Source: Triticum aestivum
Lineage: Eukaryota; Streptophyta; Magnoliopsida; Poales; Poaceae
Assembly: GCF_018294505.1 (NCBI RefSeq)
Contig: NC_057801.1
Span: 199,396,538 to 199,460,537 of the forward strand
Length of the DNA: 64,000 nucleotides
Reading direction: 5' to 3'
Part shown: piece after piece, positions 1 to 10,169 of the stretch
Numbering within the stretch: the stretch's first letter is position 1
Layout of the letters: every line of letters starts with the position of its first letter
Made by a program: the position numbers and the translations under genes
The notes under the pieces: model-generated
The model's database searches: none
Seen by the model: the letters and a program-made list of their open reading frames with translations, nothing else
Told to the model about the DNA's origin: nothing

Positions 1-298
1 GCTCGCCCTGCAGAGTTGTGCCCCACCCTCGATCACTCACCAGAATGCGCCAAGCTGCCCCTGGTGCCCTACAGTGCCGCCGTCAGAGCCCCTTGGTGGC
101 ACGCCGGCGTCCGCAGTGAGCTCCTGCCATGGTCGGTGCCACCCGAGCCGCAGTCGCGCACCAGCTGCCCCTGGAGCAGTTCAAGCTTATTCTCTCGCTC
201 GTCTACAAGTGCTCGTCGACGCCACGACGCCCTGCCACAGCAGAAACGGTCGGCCGGCGATCTTATCCTCGGCGACGGCGGAACCAACCTAACTGCAC

Positions 299-305
299 TA
301 TAAAT
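299..305 (+). promoter_or_regulatory. TATA box of L 5' LTR
   Basis: TATAAAT in the context GCACTATAAATGG, downstream of a GC-rich stretch, and conserved in the other LTR at 7904-7910. It probably sets the retrotransposon RNA start about 30 bases downstream (inference). Confidence 0.6.
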
Positions 306-2199
306 GGTGATCCCGAGCTCCTCCTAGACCTCAGGCAGCCTCAAGCCACTCCCCTAGCGCTCCCCTAGCCCGCAATCGACCAGAGGAGGCCGTCTTCCAC
401 GTCTCCGGCCAGCTCGGCCACCGCCGCCCTCCGGTCCATTTCATCGCAACCAGGCCCTCCCCCGTCCAGCCAACGCCACCACCTGACTCCCCTTCGTCCT
501 GCGGAGCCGCCCAGCTGCTCAAACACGATCGGAGGCCACCCTAGCTCGAACCCCCATTTCATCCCGAAGCTATCACCGCCGCGAAGCACGTCGCCGGCGA
601 CTCCCTCCATCCCCACCTGCCCAGTGACCGGGAGGACCACCCTGGACAGGCGAATCCATCCCCACCCTCGGTTTCTCGAACGGTGCCGCCGTTCGCCGGC
701 GGCGATCGCCGAAGTTCCGCCTCGCTCGGACAGAGGAAGAGGAGGGAGAGGAGACCAGTCAAACCTGACCAGTGGGCCCCCTGGACCCACTGTCAGCGAC
801 TCTTGCGCCAGTCCACGCTGGATAAGTGGAGACGTAAAATCAGAGTACGTGTTCGACGTGTACACATATTCGACTCGTTTTTCTTTTTCTGTTTTATTTT
901 AAAAACAGATTTTTGATCAAAACTTTGATTGTCTATAACTTTTTAAATATAACTCCAAATGAATTGATTCTTTTTCCTACCTCTCTCAAATATTGTCTAA
1001 TTTATTTTAAGATTTATTTCAAAAAAAATCAGACAACTTTTTGGTACTGTTTTTGAAACTATATATTGATTCAAAAATATTTTTAAATAGGATATTTGGA
1101 GAGAGAAGAAAACTTTCAAAGTTTTGGAATGCACCCTGCCTCCCCATGACTTGAAGGCAAGAATTCTGAACCCTGGCATAATATTGTCATGTGTTGTTGG
1201 ATATGGTTACAACACCTCCCGTCTCGGAGTGTTCGTTATTTTTTTGTGATGATATTTTCAAACTCACAGGTGCATATTGATGATTCATGCTGTTGGAGTT
1301 TGATATGTTGGGATAGTAGTCACCATCTCATGCCTCTCATGCATACCGGAAGGAACCTGGGAAAGCCTCTGTCTTGGGTAGGCACGAGCTTGTCTCCGGT
1401 CGTTGAGACGATTGTGTCCGGTACGGCATAGTGAGACATGATGAGAGGTGGTTACGTCTGTTGGTGGAAAACATATTTGTTATGCTAACCATGCATGGAA
1501 TACTTAAAACCTCCTGAGTCGACCATTGATCGAGTCTTGTTCCAGTAACCCCCACACTTGTTTCGTGCTACCACTTGTCCCTGCCATGGGTAGGGTACGG
1601 TTCAGTAATTTGTCAACCCCTTTCTAGCACACACCGTACAGAGGGGTCGGGATGAGGGTACCATGGCCATGGATTAAAGCCAGTCATCCGGTCAGGGGGC
1701 ATGGGTGTTTCGGTTGTAGCCGAGGGGGTAGCTTCCCCAGTTTGCGCGCGGTATAAATTTTGTGATCCCATGCTAATCAAGGTTGTAGCCTCCCCACTTA
1801 GAGTTTTGCTTAACGAGTGTCGTGGGTGATTCCAGACACCGATGAGTCAACCTGGTGTGTGTGGTTGGGTGTGTTTTCTACTAAAAGACCGTAAGCAGAA
1901 TTAGGCTGGATGGACTGACGGAATCCGTTACTCATGGGTAAAGAGTACATCCTCTGCAGAGATTAAATCTATTCGAGTAGCCGTGTCCATGGTTAAGGAC
2001 TACAGTCTGGGTTGGGTCAAGTGTCGGTCTTAGAGTCGGTCTTCGGAGGAAAAACAACTAAGTCAAAACATTGATTTTGACCAGTGACATATGATGATTA
2101 TGAATATTATTATTGTGGACTAACAATGTTCATTATTTGATTTATTGAGTATCTCTAGGACGGTTCTACCTCCGAGATATTCACTGTGATTATTCTGTT

Positions 2200-2563
2200 A
2201 TAAGCCCTTTATGTGGTGTCGCTGAGATGCCCGACTGTGGCATGTTTATTATTTGTTTACCCTATAAGCCCTTTATGTGGTGTCGCATAGACGCCCGACT
2301 GTGGCATATTTGTTGTTTATTTAACATATAAGCCCTTTATGTGGTGTCGCACAGACGCCCGACTGTGGCATGTTTTGTTGTTTATTTACCATATAAGCCC
2401 TTTATGTGGTGTCGCTGAGACGCCCGACTGTGGCTGGCTTATTATGTATTTACTTTATAAGCCCTTTATGTGGCGTCGCACAGACACCCGACTGCGGCAT
2501 GTTTGTTGCTTATTTCACTTATGAGCCCTTTCTATGGTGTCGCTCAGACGCCCGACTGAGGCA
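2200..2563 (+). repeat. 64-bp minisatellite in L 5' LTR, six copies
   Basis: Units start at about 2200, 2264, 2328, 2393, 2457 and 2521. Each has ATAAGCCCTTTATGTGGTGT followed by a CGCCCGACTGTGGC core and an AT-rich spacer. Unit length is nearly constant at 64 bases; the last copy is the most divergent. Confidence 0.85.
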
Positions 2564-3107
2564 TTCTATTTCTACATTCTAATTGCATTATTCATGTGTT
2601 ACGTGAATAACTTGTTTGCGTGCATCATGGATTTTACTTCTGTGACTGACGTTGCGATCGTAGAATTTTTTAAAGCATGATTATTATTTGCTATATTATA
2701 CCCGTGTTCAAAATGTTTGCGAGTACATTGAAAGTACTCACTGGCTTGTCCCTGGCTATTGTCTTGGCCAGATTTCTTGCGCGGAGAGGAGCAACGAGAC
2801 GACAGCCCCGGAACATAATCAATGGTGATAGCAGCCTCACGAAGATAGGAGTTAACCTGGTCAGCTGTTCCTGTGGGAAATGGAGTTCCACAGACGCCGA
2901 TGACCACAAACCGCTTCCGCCACCAACCACTAGAAATCTTGTGTTGTACTCATAGGCCAGAATGGTCTTGTACTACATATCATGTATTTTGCTTGGAGTT
3001 TTTGTATCAAGTTTGTGTCTTGCCAGCTAACAGTAATCCTGAGGCTGGTGAGCATAAGGGCCATTTTTCTGGGAAAATAATATCCCGAAATCCGGTCCTG
3101 GTAGACT

Positions 3108-3123
3108 TGGTATCAGAGCCAGG
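3108..3123 (+). promoter_or_regulatory. L primer binding site, initiator tRNA-Met
   Basis: TGGTATCAGAGCCAGG is complementary to the 3' end of plant initiator tRNA-Met and sits four bases after the end of the LTR. No mismatch is visible over 16 bases. Confidence 0.85.
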
Positions 3124-3357
3124 CTGACCATTGGCTAATCCTATCTTAGCCAGGTCAATAAACCTAGGTTAACCAAACCACCAGACCTTAACCTAATCCC
3201 GGCCAAGCTTCTCGCATAAGATAGCCCCATAGTGACCCGACACCTTTTGGCAGTCGGTGCCCAACCTATCAGATTAGCCTGTCGATCACGCGCGAGTCAC
3301 CGACACCTAAATTGTCTCATTCGCAAGCGTGCGAAGGAAGACTCCGCCCTCTTTTTC

Positions 3358-3365
3358 TATAAAAA
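3358..3365 (+). promoter_or_regulatory. Internal TATA box ahead of L ORF A
   Basis: TATAAAAA in the context TTCTATAAAAAGGGG lies 64 bases upstream of the ORF A start codon, the distance expected for a short plant 5' UTR. It is separate from the LTR promoter. The leader after it is CT-rich (CCTCTCCCCCAAACC) before the ATG. That it works as a promoter is inference. Confidence 0.55.
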
Positions 3366-3421
3366 GGGGCGCGCTAACCGCAACCTAGCACAACACAGCC
3401 TCTCCCCCAAACCAAGCCATA

Positions 3422-4216
3422 ATGCCTGGCCCCGTCGTGCACAATGAAACCACGGCAAACAACCTTGGAGGATTTGTGACCGTGTTAGCAAACCTCACCC
3501 GCCGTGTCTTTGCATTAGAGGAGCCTCTAGAATATGTTGTGTACCAAGGACCCATGAGTAGTGAGAGCCGTCAATTCTGGGCCACTGTACACATCTATGG
3601 TAGGGGTCTATCGCCAGAACGCCTCTACAGGTTCACCGAACGAACAACTTCCTTTGAGCCACAAGCCATCCAACTAGCTGCTCGAGAGGCTATAGTTCAA
3701 CTCCGGCACTTGTCGCCCAGAGTTATCTGTCGCTCATTCTACTACTACCCCAGCCGTGACGGGTATGGTAGGCCACCCCAAGTTGTCAACAGAGATCACG
3801 AGACGGATCCTGCATTATTGCATCCGGTGCGCTATGTAGGTGCACTAGAGGAACTGTTCGATCAAATCACCCTTGATCTGATAGCAGCTCATGGAGAGCT
3901 GGTCTGCCGAGCCCCAGCAAGAGGAGAAGATGAGCCCGACGCCGACAACCCTGTCGTGCTGTTCGGACACCCGATCGAATCCTTGAGGACTGCCCCAGCC
4001 ATCGACCATAATATCTTGGTGTCCCCAGAAGTGCTTCGTCGCCTTTTGGGAACATGCTCCAGCGGGATTGTGGCCAACAATCCCCGGGATGGTCATCATC
4101 GCTACCCCGACTCAGCAGCCCCTCAACCCCCTCCCGCTAATCCTGACGGCAAAACCCGTGGAGAAGCGTCGACGTCCACAAGACAGGCTCGTTTAGATAT
4201 AAATGAGGTAGACTAA
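3422..4216 (+). CDS. L ORF A, intact 264-aa protein of unknown function
   Basis: An uninterrupted 264-residue frame, starting at the first ATG after the internal TATA box. I do not recognise a catalytic domain. Visible features: an N-terminal part with QFWATVHIYGRG, a helical segment QAIQLAAREAIVQLRHLSP, the aromatic run SFYYYPSRDGYG, an ETDPALLHPVRY segment leading into a predicted helix to about residue 165, and a hydrophilic Pro/Ser-rich tail. There is no zinc knuckle, protease DTG, RT or integrase motif, so it is not gag-pol. A diverged second copy lies downstream (4593-5225). I believe similar reading frames exist in other grass retrotransposons, but this is memory only. Possible roles (capsid-like, RNA-binding or captured host gene) cannot be separated here. 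Confidence 0.7.
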   Translation: MPGPVVHNETTANNLGGFVTVLANLTRRVFALEEPLEYVVYQGPMSSESRQFWATVHIYGRGLSPERLYRFTERTTSFEPQAIQLAAREAIVQLRHLSPRVICRSFYYYPSRDGYGRPPQVVNRDHETDPALLHPVRYVGALEELFDQITLDLIAAHGELVCRAPARGEDEPDADNPVVLFGHPIESLRTAPAIDHNILVSPEVLRRLLGTCSSGIVANNPRDGHHRYPDSAAPQPPPANPDGKTRGEASTSTRQARLDINEVD

Positions 4217-4516
4217 GTCACTCGAGTAGTACCAAGTCTCAGTATGCCCACGCCATGTGGTTATGTAATCTTGCATCGCCTTGAATAATCGCAGCCTGCT
4301 TGTATGCCTCTGTTTTAAAATAGTAGCCTTGCATTAAATATGTTAACCTACGTTTGCATTTTTTTCAGGCACAGCTACCAAAATCATGCCGACAAATTCC
4401 ACAGTAATACATCACTTTTTCAAGATATGTGTAGTTGTAGCATTAACCCCGACCCCATGGAGCAGACTCGATCGACTAGTTACCTTTCACCGCGGTAAAT
4501 AACCTAGCCCCAATGC
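4217..4516 (+). other. Trailer of ORF A and spacer before ORF B
   Basis: No ORF. The first part reads like a plant 3' UTR, with GAATAATC and ATTAAAT that could serve as poly(A) signals. A T-run ending in CAG near 4370 looks like a splice acceptor. The remainder leads into the TATA box of ORF B. Confidence 0.4.
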
Positions 4517-4524
4517 TATATAAG
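4517..4524 (+). promoter_or_regulatory. Internal TATA box ahead of L ORF B
   Basis: TATATAAG in the context GCTATATAAGAGG lies 76 bases upstream of the ORF B start, mirroring the arrangement at ORF A (64 bases). Confidence 0.5.
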
Positions 4525-4592
4525 AGGCCACCCCGTGATCTTGCCAGGTACCCTTCACCTTGAGCACCACTCGCACAACCATTTCCATTGCC

Positions 4593-5225
4593 ATGTCGAG
4601 CCCTAGTATTTATCTAAGGACTCCAGATGCAACTCCGGGTAGCTTTGTTAAAGTTTTGTGGGACTTTACCTGCAGTACCATGAGTGCTACCCATCCATCC
4701 CAGTACGAGTTGCTCAAATCGAGGATCACCCCATCCACCTCGAAGTATTGGGCAGTGGTGCACGTTCCTCCCGCAAACCCAAACTAAGACCCCACAGAAG
4801 CTTCCTTCATGGGGAAATCCATGTCGACTCCTCATATGGCCATAGAAGCTGCTGCGTATGAAGCGCTTACTCATCTTTGATTCGCGGTACCCTATGCCAG
4901 CGAATGAGGGTATTATTATTTCCCGGCTCGTGCAGCACCCGGAGAAGTAACATCTTTTCCCGGTGGACAAATCGAGAGAGACCCAGTACTGGCCAATCTT
5001 GCCCAGTATGTCATCGCTCAAGAGCGTTTGACTCAGCGAGTAATGGGCTATCTCCAGAGCCTCGCTGATTTGAATCCTCAGATCGCCATCGGCAGACCAC
5101 TGAGGCCCAACCAGGAGAGGCACATTCATCGACTGGTCAATCCACTCCCCCCGATAGAAGAAGAGTGTGCCCCAATTCCAGAGACTTTTTCTCACGACCC
5201 TGTCCAATTACCATTGTCGTTGTAG
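4593..5225 (+). pseudogene. L ORF B, decayed paralogue of ORF A
   Basis: One frame runs from the ATG at 4593 to the stop at 5225 (210 codons) without a frameshift, broken by three in-frame stops: TAA at 4785-4787, TGA near 4878 and TGA near 4905. It parallels ORF A segment by segment: SKYWAVVHV against RQFWATVHI, an AIEAAAYEALTHL helix against AIQLAAREAIVQLRHL, a GYYYFPAR block against FYYYPSR, then an ERDPVLANLAQYV block against ETDPALLHPVRYV. It lacks the long hydrophilic tail. The two TGA stops stand where CGA (Arg) and TGG (Trp) would fit. Read as a tandem duplicate of the ORF A cassette, lost through point mutation. Confidence 0.6.
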
Positions 5226-5630
5226 ATGACATTGCGGTGTTTATGGTCCCTGCATTTATTTATGTATTGCAACTTGTGTGTGGTACCCTAAATTTGTGCG
5301 ATGAATTAAATCGTTAGTTTCAGACTATGTGAGTGATTTTACTTCAGTAAAATTTTATTAACTGTTTTCACTTTCAGTAAATCCTGAAATGAGATTTTTC
5401 TCGGAGTTGTTGCAGCATACATTTCTTCACGACATAGTTTTTTATTTCACGCAGCACCATTACAGCAGACTCACAAACACTCGACCTAGTGAAAATCCAC
5501 GTGGACATTTTTGCACCAACCTAATCGCCTCCCTAACACCCCACAGTCTCAGAGGGAGAGATTTGTGAGTAATTACTCGGGTACAAATTACCTCCGGCAC
5601 CCTGACAGCAGTTATCACCGGACACCGCAC
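5226..5630. other. Noncoding trailer of ORF B
   Basis: AT-rich, with TTTATTTATG and GAATTAAAT near the start resembling the ORF A trailer. From about 5460 on the composition becomes gene-like, reaching the 3' end of the antisense mini-ORF. No further ORF is seen. Confidence 0.4.
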
Positions 5631-5792
5631 CTAATCATCATGATCACCGCCACCACAGAAAGCTAACACTCGAGCAGCCGCATCACGACGATCATCGAGG
5701 ATCATCACGCACAGGAGCACGGAGAGCCCCGGTAATGTTGCCAATCCTCCGCACAACAGGATCACGTACCAGTCTGGCATCGCCTCCGCCAT
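5631..5792 (-). CDS. Antisense 53-aa putative membrane peptide inside L
   Basis: On the minus strand, an ATGGCGGAGGCG start (typical plant start context with G at +4) opens a 53-codon frame. A longer frame extends upstream to 6047, but the ATG at 5792 is preferred because a TATA box (5891-5898) and a CT-rich leader lie just ahead of it. Residues 8-32 (from WYVILLCGG through LLCVMIL) form one hydrophobic stretch long enough to span a membrane; it is followed by basic DDRRDAAAR and an Asp/His tail. No family is recognised. Antisense ORFs are known in Tat/Ogre-lineage Gypsy elements, but those encode larger, different proteins. Expression is unproven. Confidence 0.4.
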   Translation of the reverse strand: MAEAMPDWYVILLCGGLATLPGLSVLLCVMILDDRRDAAARVLAFCGGGDHDD

Positions 5793-5890
5793 TAGAGCTT
5801 CGTCCTGAGCTCCTGCAGACAGAAATGGAGGAGAAGGGAGGAGAAGGAGAAGCGAGGTCAGATGGAGAAAGAAGAAGGAGCACCGCGTTC

Positions 5891-5898
5891 GTTTTATA
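5891..5898 (-). promoter_or_regulatory. Antisense TATA box in L
   Basis: Minus-strand TATAAAAC (context GCTATAAAACGAACG) lies about 100 bases upstream of the antisense ATG, with a pyrimidine-rich leader between them. The DNA upstream of it (5900-6180) is GC-rich, unlike the flanks. Confidence 0.45.
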
Positions 5899-6429
5899 GC
5901 TCTAGATCGGTGTACGGTGGGCGAAGTCCACCAGCGTTGCTCGTCGCTCGATCGCCGATGTTCGGTGGCGAATCCGCAAGCAGTGCCGATAGCGCACTGG
6001 CCCGCGAGGTGACTGCACGCTGCGCCGGCAGCTAGCACGCTGCGCACTACCGCAGTATGGCCTAGATGCCCTACGAGCTAGACGTCGCCGGTGGAGAAAG
6101 CGCGGGAAAGCGCGCGGGAGAGAGGAAGAAGAGAGAGCCAGAGGTAGAGGAAGAGACCGACATTGGACCCCGGGTCCACCTGTCAGCCATAGAGAGCACT
6201 ATGCTCTAGGGTACGCATAGCGTATGTTTTCAGTAATTTAGAAGTTTATTCTAAATTTACTGTAACCGATAGTAGAACTAACCGTAAATTTTTCTACGCG
6301 TCGCCAGTGTGCCACACTGTAGTTTTGCACCACTTATTGCCACTCACTGTAGCTACGTTTTAATTTCAGGAGTAGGATGGTTGTCTTTGTGATAGTAGGA
6401 GTAAAAGGTTTTCAAAAACAACCCTTATC
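5899..6429. other. GC-rich then AT-rich noncoding end of L interior
   Basis: 5899-6180 is GC-rich with short CGCG and purine runs (GAGAGAGGAAGAAGAGAG), and could be the upstream region of the antisense promoter. 6180-6429 is ordinary AT-rich sequence leading to the 3' LTR. No ORF is supported. Confidence 0.35.
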
Positions 6430-6464
6430 AAATCTCGAGGACGAGATTTTTCTTAAGGGGGTAG
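6430..6464 (+). promoter_or_regulatory. L hairpin with AGGA loop plus polypurine tract
   Basis: AAATCTCG (6430-6437), loop AGGA, then CGAGATTT (6442-6449) make a perfect 8-bp stem. Seven bases later comes the polypurine tract GGGGGTAG, directly against the LTR start at 6465. The tract primes plus-strand DNA synthesis; the role of the hairpin is unknown. Confidence 0.75.
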
Positions 6465-6559
6465 TGTTGTAACACCCAAAAATTTAACCCTTGTTTTGAA
6501 TTATATAAAAAAAACTGCCCGGAGTTTAAAATATTTTTTGCTCTCTGGATTTTCTGTTG

Positions 6560-7080
6560 ATTTCAGAACCACTTTTCTTTTATATTGTGGAGTTTTTTTC
6601 CCCAAGTGGAAACTTTCCAAAAATGTTATTGGACTTCTATACTCTCTCAATAAAACAATTCTTAATCAGTGGTTTTAATTGCATAATTGTTTATCCTAAG
6701 CTTTGTTCTCTTAAAATAATTTTTCATAAGTTTTGGAGACTCTTTTATACTACAACCATTTGATAAATGCATCAAAAAATTTCACCAAAATTTGGGGATG
6801 ACATATGATCTCCCTAAATCACTTTTGTGCAAAAACATCTTCTGTTCATTGGAGATTTTGAGCTCTACACCTATTTTTCAAATCTGGTCCAGTGGGCAAT
6901 TTTGCACTACAACCTATTTAAATATTTCTTTAAAACTCCCACCAAAATTTGGGGAGGTCAGTAGGATTATATTATCCACCTTTATGCAAAAAAAAACAGT
7001 TATGTCCTTTGAAAATTTTGAATGAATCAACCTCATTCTCATTCTGGTCGAACTTGAGGATTTGTACTGCAACCATACTT
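6560..7080 (+). repeat. Diverged tandem repeat of about 158 bp in LTR start
   Basis: The motif TACTACAACC or its variants recurs at 6748, 6905 and 7065, and CCAAAATTTGGGGA recurs near 6784 and 6942, giving a period of 157-160 bases. The copies are strongly diverged, so the duplication is old. Confidence 0.6.
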
Positions 7081-7903
7081 TTACTTGCTCTTTTTCCCAT
7101 GGTCCTTTTTCATACTTGTAGTCCTTCCTACAAAACCCTTAAGTCCAAGAGCATGAACCCATTGGATTATTTTTGGTCCATGATATGACAGCCTTTAGTT
7201 TCTGCCCAAAACTGATTTTCTCAAATATTTGCACTAACAAGTTTCTTCCCTTGGCAAACTAACCTGGCCACCATCACCTACACCTAAAGAGACCCCAATC
7301 TGGAGATTTTGACCATTCCAAGAAATGCCTAGGTGCCCTTGGCATTTTGTCAAACACCTTGTAGGCATGACCAGTTTTGACATGGTTTTTAGTTAGCATT
7401 GCAAGCTTGGTCTCCTGGCCTAACCCCCTTGTCCACTAGCTTTCTTGCAGACCCTAGCCTAGTCCTGTTAGTTGCCAGCCTCACCTGAGCGCTCTAGACC
7501 ACCTTGGCATTCGGTCGAGCATGTCGCGTGCGTGCTCTGGGCACGCCCAGTGCGCACGTTTTGCACGTGCATGCACCGAGCCGCCGCGTCGCGCCCCTGG
7601 CTTTTGCTCGCCCTGCAGAGCCGCGCCCCACCCTCGACCACTCACCAGAATGCGCCAAGCTGCCCCTGGTGCCCTACAGCGCCGCCGTCAGAGCCCCTTG
7701 GCGGCACGCCGGCGTCCGCAGTGAGCTCCTGCCACGGTCGGCGCCGCCCGAGCCGCAGCCGCGCGCCAGCTGCCCTTGGAGCAGTTCAAGCTTATCCTCT
7801 CGCTCGTCTGCAAGCGCTCGTCGACGCCACAACGCCCTGCCGCGGCACAAACGGTCGGCTGGCGATCTTTTCCTCGGCGACGGTGGAACCGACCTAGCTG
7901 CAC

Positions 7904-7910
7904 TATAAAT
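7904..7910 (+). promoter_or_regulatory. TATA box of L 3' LTR
   Basis: TATAAAT, the counterpart of 299-305. The flanking GC-rich block keeps more CpG sites here than in the 5' copy. Confidence 0.6.
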
Positions 7911-9804
7911 GGTGATCACGAGCTCCTCCTAGACCTCAGGCAGCCTCAAGCCACTCCTCTAGCGCTCCCCTAGCCCGCAATCGACCAGAGGAGGCCGTCT
8001 TCCACGTCTCCGGCCAGCTCGGCCACCGCCACCCTCCCGTCCGTTTCGTTGCAACCAGGCCCTCCCCCGTCCAGCCAACGCCACCACCCGACTCCCCTTC
8101 GTCCTACGGAGCCGCCCAGCTGCTCAAACACGATCGGAGGCCACCCTAGCTCGAACCCCCATTTCATCCCGAAGCTATCACCGCCGTGAAGCACATCGCT
8201 GGCGACTCCCTCCGTCCCCACCTACCCAGTGACCACCGGGAGGACCACCCTAGACTGGCGGATCCATCCCCACCCTCGGTTTCTCGAACGGTGCCGCCGT
8301 TCACCAGCGGCGATCGCCGGAGTTCCGCCCCGCTCGGACAGAGGAAGAGGAGGGAGAGGAGACCAGTCAAACCTGACCAGTGGGCCCTCTGGACCTACTA
8401 TCGGCTCTTGCGCCAGTCCACGCTGGATAAGTGGAGACGTAAAATCAGAGTACGTGTTCGACGTGTACACATATTTGAATCGTTTTTCTTTTTCTGTTTT
8501 ATTTTAAAAACAGATTTTTGACCAAAACTTTGACTGTCTATAACTTTTTAAATATAACTCCAAATGAATTGATTCTTTGTCCTACCTCTCTCAAATATCG
8601 TCTAATTTATTTTAAGATTTATTTCAAAAAAATTCAGACAACTTTTTGGTACTGTTTTTGAAACTATATATTGATTCAAAAATATTTTTAAATAGGATAT
8701 TTGGAGAGAGAAGAAAACTTTCAAAGTTTTGGAATGCACCCTGCCTCCCCACGACTTGAAGGCAAGCATTTTGAACCCTGGCATAATATTGTCGTGTGTT
8801 GTTGGATACGGTTACAACACCTCTCATCTCGGAGTGTTTGTTATTCTTTTGTGATGATATTTTCAAACTCACAAGTGCATATTGATGATTCATGGTGTTG
8901 GAGTTTGATATGTTGGGATAGTAGTCACCATCTCATGCCTCTCATGCATACCGGAAGGAACCTGGGAAAGCCTCTGTCTTGGGTAGGCACGAGCTTGTCT
9001 CCGGTCGTTGAGACGATTGTGTCCGGTACGGCATAGTGAGACAAGATGAGAGGTGGTTACGTCTGTTTGTGGAAAACGTATTTGTTATGCTAACCATGCA
9101 GGGAATACTTAAAACCTCCTGAGTCGACCATAGATCGAGTCTTGTTCCGGTAACCCCCACACTTGTTTCGTGCTACCACCTGTGCCTGCCATGGGTAGGG
9201 TATGGTTCAGTAATTTGTCAACCCCTTTCTAGCACATACCGTACAGTGGGGCCGGGATGAGGGTACCATGGCCATGGATTAAAGCCAGTCATCCGGTCAG
9301 GGGGCATGGGTGTTTCAGTTGTAGCCGAGGGGGTAGCTTCCCCAGTTTGCGCGCGGTATAAATTTTGTGATCCCATGCTAATCGAGGTTGTAGCCTCCCC
9401 ACTTAGAGTTTTGCTTAACGAGTGTCGTGGGTGATTCCAGACACCGATGAGTCAAGCTGGTGTGTGCGGTTGGGTGTGTTTTCAACTAAAAGACCGTAAG
9501 AGGAATTAGTCTGGATGGATTGACGGAATCCGTTACTCTTGGGTAAAGAGTACACCCTCTGCAGAGATTAAATCTATTCGAGTAGTCGTGTCCATGGTTA
9601 AGGACTATAGTCTGGGTTGGGTCAAGTGTCGGTCTTAGAGTCGGTCTTCGGAGGAAAAACAACTAAGTCAGAACATTGATTTTGACCAGTGACATATGAT
9701 GATTATGAATATTATTATTGTGGACTAACGATGTTCATTATTTGATTTATTGAGTATCTCTGGGACGGTTCTGCCTCCGAGATATTCACTGTGATTATTC
9801 TGTT

Positions 9805-10169
9805 ATAAGCCCTTTATATGGTGTTGCGGAGACGTCCGACTGTGGCATGTTTGTTATTTATTTACCCTATAAGCCCTTTATGTGGTGTCGCATAGACGCC
9901 CGACTGTGGCATGTTTGTTGTTTATTTACCATATAAGCCCTTTATGTGGTGTCGCACAGACGCCCGACTGTGGCATGTTTTGTTATTTATTTACCATATA
10001 AGCCCTTTATGTGGTGTCGCTGAGACGCCCGACTGTGGCATGCTTGTTATGTATTTACTTTATAAGCCCTTTATGTGGCGTCGCACAGACACCCGACTAC
10101 GGCATGTTTGGTGCTTATTTCACTTATGAGCCCTTTCTGTGGTGTCGCTCAGACGCCCGACTGAGGCAT
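9805..10169 (+). repeat. 64-bp minisatellite in L 3' LTR, six copies
   Basis: Same six-unit array as in the 5' LTR, with the same copy number and unit order, so the array existed before this insertion. Confidence 0.85.

Larger units (their letters stand above)
1..3103 (+). repeat. L 5' LTR, left-truncated by window edge
   Basis: Aligns with 7609-10705 of the right LTR; about 1.14 kb of its start lies outside the window. The first few hundred bases are GC-rich and hold a TATA box; a minisatellite lies at 2200-2563. It ends near CCTGGTA, just before the primer site. Where the two LTR copies differ near the promoter, the left copy mostly has TG or CA where the right has CG. Confidence 0.85.

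Noticed and set aside
2200..2563. Regular repeats that could suggest a CRISPR array
   Set aside because: Units are contiguous diverged 64-bp repeats without unique spacers, in a plant LTR.
3108..3123. tRNA gene
   Set aside because: Only the complement of a tRNA 3' end next to an LTR: a primer binding site. The same applies to the tRNA-Asp matches.
7472..7908. Overlapping ORFs up to 141 codons in the L LTR (also 16-303)
   Set aside because: GC-rich LTR promoter sequence open in many frames; the two LTR copies do not keep the frames.
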